From Bacteroidales bacterium UBA4866 (lineage in GTDB: Bacteria > Bacteroidota > Bacteroidia > Bacteroidales > P3): a DNA stretch of 10,934 nt. Positions within the stretch are counted from its first letter, which is position 1. Every line of letters starts with the position of its first letter. The translations under genes were made by a program, and so were the position numbers. The DNA lies in the NCBI GenBank assembly GCA_002399565.1, contig DHDW01000001.1, positions 1 to 10,934 on the forward strand. The letters run 5' to 3'. Below the pieces are notes generated by a model. The model did no database searches. It was not told where the DNA came from and saw only the letters and a list, made by a program, of their open reading frames with translations. This document shows positions 8,138 through 10,934 of the stretch, piece by piece.

Positions 8138-8449
8138 TTAAAAAAGCTCTAAAAGCTTTCTCATAAATAATGGCTTTGTTGTATAGATATTAGGAAAATA
8201 GTCTATTGCTATATTAAAACAATCTTCCCTAAGCACATTTAAATGGCTAGTTGGATAAATAGAAGACCATAGTGGCTCTGAATGAGGTTGATTATTTGTG
8301 TCACAACAATGATTTGGATTAGTTGTCATATAACTAGTACTATAGATACCTATTTTAAAATCATTCTTAGGTTTAATGGTGTCTTGAGAAAAGACTTTTC
8401 CATAAGTCGAGATAAATAATACTAATAAAATAAGAAATAACTTTTTCAT
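8138..8449 (-). CDS. Fragment 1 of the broken secreted protein: signal peptide and start of the TIM barrel
   Basis: A 103-aa open frame beginning MKKLFLILLVLFISTYGKVFSQ, a standard Sec signal peptide with probable cleavage at FSQ. FKIGIYSTSY (31-40) looks like the first barrel strand, and CFNIAIDYF the next. A complete barrel cannot fold from this length. The TAA stop is followed in the same frame by AAT AAT AAT ATG and the next fragment, so this is an N-terminal piece and not an independent small protein. Its ATG sits 11 bp beyond the stop of the BspA-like gene, with only an AT-rich spacer (AATTTTATAT), implying co-transcription. If the stop is real, the product is a short secreted, probably unstable peptide. 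Confidence 0.75.
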   Translation of the reverse strand: MKKLFLILLVLFISTYGKVFSQDTIKPKNDFKIGIYSTSYMTTNPNHCCDTNNQPHSEPLWSSIYPTSHLNVLREDCFNIAIDYFPNIYTTKPLFMRKLLELF

Positions 8450-8460
8450 AATATAAAATT

Positions 8461-9447
8461 TTATTGTTTAATAATTTTCTTATTCCCTACTATTAAGTTT
8501 TCACTATTTAAAACTTTTAGTATATAAACACCTGCTTTCAAATTATTAAGACTCAAATTTGTTTCATCATTATTTATCTTTGCACTTAATACTTCTTTTC
8601 CCATAATATCATAGACAAACAATGATCCTCCTTTTAGTTGTTTTGTTTGTATTGTAATATTATCTTTTGCTGGATTAGGATATGCTATAAATTCTAATTC
8701 TTCTTTCTTTAAATCCTCAAGTCCTATACATGTACTATAATCATAAATATCCAAATTAGGAGCAGATCTATATGCTTCTACACTTTCACATGGGACTATA
8801 ATAGTAGAGGAAATATCGCCTAAAGAGTATCGTCCGGCTACAGGAGGGTTTAAGGCATGACAAATAACTACCTCAGAGGGGCAAGCATAATCCCCAATAT
8901 GAGAAATTGAATTGCCTAATATTACCCCTTTTAGTCCTGAATAAAGAAAAGCCTCACTACCTATTGAAGTAACATAGTCTGGAATATTAATATATTTTAG
9001 ATTATAACAATGATAGCAAACTGTCTCACCAATTACCATTTCAGTTGTAGAAGTAGGAGAAAAATTAATTGAATTTAGATTTTCACAATATTCAAAGGCA
9101 TGACTTTCAATAGTTGCAATTGTTCCTGGTAAGGTTATAGATGTAATTCTTCCATTATAAAAAGCATATTCTCCAATAGTACTTACTGTATAAGTTTTTC
9201 CATTAAAAGTAACTGTTGAAGGAATAGTAATGTCTCCGTTGTATCCTTTACCAGAAACTGTTACCCAACCTTGAAAAATTTGAATTGTTCCTTCATATGT
9301 AACTTGCACAGTTGAATCCGAACCAGCAATAAATCTGTAAAAAATGGTATCGCCGTTATTGTTAACAGCCCAAAAATCATAAGCAAAAGCTTTTTGACTA
9401 AAGCCAATTGATAACAATAATACTAAAGCTAATAATAATTTTTTCAT
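8461..9447 (-). CDS. BspA-like leucine-rich-repeat protein with T9SS sorting domain
   Basis: A 328-aa secreted or surface protein. Residues 1-22 are a signal peptide (MKKLLLALVLLLSIGFSQKAFA). Residues about 60-90 form a lead-in typical of BspA repeats (GDITIPSTVTFNGKTYTVST). Then come short LRR_5-type repeats, IGEYAFYN (91), ITSITLPGTIATIESHAFEYC (101-121) and INIPDYVTSIGSEAFLYSGL (153-172). IIVPCESVEAYRSAP (216-230) is the usual closing motif of such arrays. The type A sorting domain runs from AYPNPAKDNITIQ (255) through LKAGVYILKV to the lysine-rich end. The family commonly mediates adhesion to host proteins, other bacteria or surfaces; the ligand here is unknown. The repeat array is small (about four units). 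It heads a two-gene unit with the broken multidomain gene, has its own promoter 148 bp upstream and an A-rich start region, and appears intact. Confidence 0.9.
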   Translation of the reverse strand: MKKLLLALVLLLSIGFSQKAFAYDFWAVNNNGDTIFYRFIAGSDSTVQVTYEGTIQIFQGWVTVSGKGYNGDITIPSTVTFNGKTYTVSTIGEYAFYNGRITSITLPGTIATIESHAFEYCENLNSINFSPTSTTEMVIGETVCYHCYNLKYINIPDYVTSIGSEAFLYSGLKGVILGNSISHIGDYACPSEVVICHALNPPVAGRYSLGDISSTIIVPCESVEAYRSAPNLDIYDYSTCIGLEDLKKEELEFIAYPNPAKDNITIQTKQLKGGSLFVYDIMGKEVLSAKINNDETNLSLNNLKAGVYILKVLNSENLIVGNKKIIKQ

Positions 9448-9594
9448 AATTATTTTTTTTATTATTTATTGGTGGTTTTTTACGGCTGATGAGAATTGCA
9501 TCTTATAGATAAAAATACAAGAGAATAATGCTTATTCTGTAAATTTAAGTTGTCATTAAACATGATAAATAGATTAAGATTATAATTGTTGTCG
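9448..9594 (-). other. Long 5' leader of the BspA-like operon, with palindrome and tiny ORF
   Basis: The predicted leader contains the inverted repeat AGAATAA-TGC-TTATTCT (9522-9538), a 7-bp stem with a 3-nt loop. It also contains a 27-codon ATG frame (9480-9563, beginning MFNDNLNLQNK) that ends 32 nt before the real start. Neither has a recognisable family or a ribosome-binding signal. The last 30 nt before the BspA-like ATG are A/T only apart from CC, which suits Bacteroidetes translation initiation. No known riboswitch fold is recognised. Confidence 0.3.
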
Positions 9595-9625
9595 CAAAAA
9601 TAATTGTTTTTATATTAATTTGCAA
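9595..9625 (-). promoter_or_regulatory. Bacteroidetes-type promoter for the BspA-like gene and its downstream partner
   Basis: On the minus strand TTG (9623-9625) is followed after 20 bp by TATTTTTG (9595-9602), matching TAnnTTTG at standard spacing. Transcription would begin near 9588, leaving a leader of about 140 nt before the ATG at 9447, long for a simple structural gene. Confidence 0.55.
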
Positions 9626-9794
9626 GTAAATAGAGAATTATTTTAAAAATGCTCTTAATTATGAATTAATTTATTGTGTTAGATGCTTTTTAATTAGCTA
9701 ATAAAGCTTAGGAAAAATAAACTTAACTTTTTTTGCGTAACCTTAGTTTAAATTACTCTAAGTTTAACTTGCCTATACCTTTTTCAAAGTCAAT
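9626..9794. other. AT-rich intergenic DNA downstream of the 308-aa gene
   Basis: This stretch is the 3' flank of the 308-aa T9SS gene and the DNA upstream of the BspA-like promoter. I see no gene. The only structures are a 5-bp inverted repeat CTTAG/CTAAG (9742-9746 and 9758-9762) and the direct repeat AGTTTAA (9745-9751, 9761-9767). In the minus-strand transcript the stem is followed by ACGCAAAAAAAG, not a U-run, so it is not a convincing terminator. Confidence 0.4.
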
Positions 9795-10721
9795 TTATTT
9801 CTTAATTATCTTTCTGTTAATGATTGCGTCTTTATGTTTAAGTTTTAATATATAGGTATCTTTCTTTAGGAAGTCTAGATCAATAGTTCTATTATTATAT
9901 ATTTCTTTTCTGAAAACTTCTCTTCCAAATAAATCAATTACACTTAAGTTAATTGGATATTTATCTGAACTTATATTTATTTCTTTATCTATTATTGTTG
10001 GATATATTTTAATTTGGTTATTGTTTGCTTCAATTTCTTTTGTATTTAAACGCATATAACAATAGCCGTATCCAGCATCGTAAATTATATTATTGTTTTT
10101 ATAAGCACATAAAAGATTCCAAGTTGAATGAGAATGATCATAATGGTTAATAAAATCTCCATTGCTTCCAATTCCTTCAATCCAATAAACTCCTGATTGA
10201 GGATAAAGAGGATATTCTCCATTAAAAAAGATTCTTTTACAATATTGATTATCTATTAAAACAGAATCAATAAAGCTTACAACCAAAGGGTCAGAATAAG
10301 CCAAATAATTTTCATATGTAATATGAAACGTATCATTTAGGCTAAGATTGAAATCTAATAAAATATATTCTCTTGGGAAATCATAACTATCCCCATTACA
10401 AGATGTATTATTGTAAGTGAAAACATATACCCTGTTGCTATCTTCTCTAATCCAGTCAATAGTTTGCCAATTAGCAGTTAAGTTTGTATCATAATTAATT
10501 GTTTTTTGGAGTTTAAAATAGTTCCTACCATCAATAATTGTATCTTCTGAAAGAATCCTATATAAATTGGTAGTTTTTTTTAATTCTTGAGTCCCCGTAA
10601 AAGTATGCAAAACATTCCATTGCTTTGTTGTGTCAACAATAGATTTATTAACTTGAGAATAACTAAACTTGCTTGAAAGGGTGATTAAGCAAATTACTAA
10701 AATAAGGAATAGCTTTTTCAT
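9795..10721 (-). CDS. Secreted T9SS-cargo protein of unknown function
   Basis: A 308-aa protein with a clear signal peptide (MKKLFLILVICLITLSSKFSYSQ, cleavage probably before or after Q23) and no lipobox. The mature part, about 24-225, is rich in aromatic residues and beta-prone. It carries motifs common in uncharacterised Bacteroidetes secreted proteins: YRILSEDTIIDGRNYFKL (54-71), a GVYWIEGIGSNGDF segment (177-190) and LLCAYKNNNIIYD (203-215). No catalytic motif is evident. The C-terminal 80 residues (IKIYPTIIDKEINIS, VIDLFGREVF, TYILKLKHKDAIINRKIIKK) form a type A sorting domain, slightly divergent: YPT replaces the usual YPNP, and LKKDTY has Asp where Gly is typical. The ATG at 10721 gives the signal peptide at once, and a -7 promoter element lies about 80 bp upstream. 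It appears to be a separate transcription unit from the BspA-like gene, which has its own promoter. Confidence 0.88.
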   Translation of the reverse strand: MKKLFLILVICLITLSSKFSYSQVNKSIVDTTKQWNVLHTFTGTQELKKTTNLYRILSEDTIIDGRNYFKLQKTINYDTNLTANWQTIDWIREDSNRVYVFTYNNTSCNGDSYDFPREYILLDFNLSLNDTFHITYENYLAYSDPLVVSFIDSVLIDNQYCKRIFFNGEYPLYPQSGVYWIEGIGSNGDFINHYDHSHSTWNLLCAYKNNNIIYDAGYGYCYMRLNTKEIEANNNQIKIYPTIIDKEINISSDKYPINLSVIDLFGREVFRKEIYNNRTIDLDFLKKDTYILKLKHKDAIINRKIIKK

Positions 10722-10749
10722 AAGGTTAATTTTGTTTTGTTCTTATTTG

Positions 10750-10764
10750 TTTTATCTGATAAAA
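10750..10764. promoter_or_regulatory. 15-bp palindrome in the 5' leader of the 308-aa gene
   Basis: TTTTATC-T-GATAAAA is a perfect 7-1-7 inverted repeat about 30 nt downstream of the predicted transcription start. It is a possible operator, although its AT richness makes chance occurrence plausible. A second small stem ATTTG/CAAAT (10764-10778) abuts it. Confidence 0.3.
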
Positions 10765-10800
10765 TTTGTTTTTCAAATAATTATGCTGCTAAGAATTATG

Positions 10801-10808
10801 CAAAGTTA
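10801..10808 (-). promoter_or_regulatory. Promoter -7 element of the 308-aa T9SS gene
   Basis: TAACTTTG on the minus strand fits TAnnTTTG and is identical to the -7 element of nifJ. The expected -33 TTG at 16-20 bp upstream (about 10825-10831) is not seen, so the promoter is incomplete by consensus. Transcription would begin near 10794, giving a leader of about 70 nt. Confidence 0.45.
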
Positions 10809-10934
10809 AAGAATTTTTCCATTTATTTGCTTGAAAAGACCTTTTATTTGAATTTTAATCAAATTTCTTTTTTGCGAAATAAGGAAAGAATATTCTAAAG
10901 TCAAGAAAAAATTTATTAAAACAAGGAATAAATT

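Larger units (their letters stand above)
4191..8449 (-). pseudogene. Broken gene for a 1,419-aa T9SS-secreted multidomain protein (TIM barrel, beta-propeller, sorting domain)
   Basis: Three consecutive open fragments join into one gene. The first and second are in the same frame, parted only by TAA (8138-8140) and three AAT codons; a lysine AAA at that codon would restore a continuous helix LLELFKNNNMQYIPHL. The second and third differ by one base, and adding one T to the T6 run at 6804-6809 fuses them. The repaired length, 4,260 nt, is exactly 1,420 codons. Predicted order (repaired residues): signal peptide 1-22; TIM-barrel hydrolase-like domain about 28-450; linker domain; six- or seven-blade lectin-like propeller about 637-940; a Bacteroidetes extracellular domain with DIWVRNQ about 965-1120; Ig/PKD-like domain about 1263-1337; T9SS sorting domain about 1339-1419. 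The product would be exported to the surface or medium, perhaps for glycan breakdown. It lies 11 bp after the BspA-like gene, probably in one operon. Decay is likeliest; consensus or sequencing error is possible. Confidence 0.8.

Noticed and set aside
8138..8140. Stop-codon recoding (TAA read as an amino acid)
   Set aside because: Genes in this window end with TAA, and the second break in the same gene is a frameshift that recoding would not repair. A nonsense mutation is simpler.
9738..9766. Terminator for the 308-aa gene
   Set aside because: The stem is only 5 bp with an 11-nt loop, and in the transcript is followed by an A-run rather than a U-run.
1..10934. tRNA, rRNA, phage or defence-system genes
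   Set aside because: No cloverleaf, rRNA signature, phage structural gene, nuclease, toxin-antitoxin or reverse-transcriptase motif was recognised on either strand.

Overview
The window looks like chromosomal DNA from an anaerobic, AT-rich member of the Bacteroidota, most likely a Bacteroidales lineage with a type IX secretion system (T9SS). Four things point there: a single-chain pyruvate:ferredoxin oxidoreductase; several secreted proteins with an N-terminal MKKL signal peptide and a C-terminal T9SS sorting domain; a BspA-type leucine-rich-repeat protein; and Bacteroidetes-style promoter elements (TAnnTTTG at -7). Every supported gene lies on the minus strand, so transcription runs from right to left.

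Right to left: 10722-10934 is an upstream region with a -7 promoter element and a 15-bp palindrome. It drives a 308-aa secreted T9SS cargo protein of unknown function (9795-10721). A 347-bp intergenic stretch follows, with a well-formed promoter and a leader of about 140 nt. Next is a two-gene unit: a 328-aa BspA-like LRR/T9SS protein (8461-9447), and 11 bp later a large secreted multidomain protein. That second gene (4191-8449) is broken. It reads as three open fragments, but one in-frame TAA (8138-8140) and one single-base loss in an A6/T6 run (6804-6809) explain both breaks. The repaired gene would encode 1,419 aa: signal peptide, TIM-barrel glycoside-hydrolase-like domain, lectin-like beta-propeller, a Bacteroidetes extracellular domain, an Ig/PKD-like domain and a T9SS sorting domain.

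Beyond a 296-bp promoter region lies nifJ (361-3894), an intact 1,177-aa pyruvate:ferredoxin oxidoreductase with all cofactor residues visible. It ends in a strong hairpin terminator (300-334). The left 240 bp hold a 39-codon ORF of unknown nature. They also hold a striking array of five small palindromes whose centres (55, 77, 99, 121, 143) are exactly 22 bp apart. This resembles the multiple transposase-binding repeats at ends of IS21-family elements, with the element body presumably off the left edge.

Functionally, nifJ is core anaerobic metabolism. The rest is cell-surface and secreted accessory content, plausibly glycan or host-surface binding and degradation, with signs of decay. No defence system, CRISPR array, tRNA or rRNA is visible. 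The least explained elements are the 22-bp-phased array and the domain architecture of the broken secreted protein.
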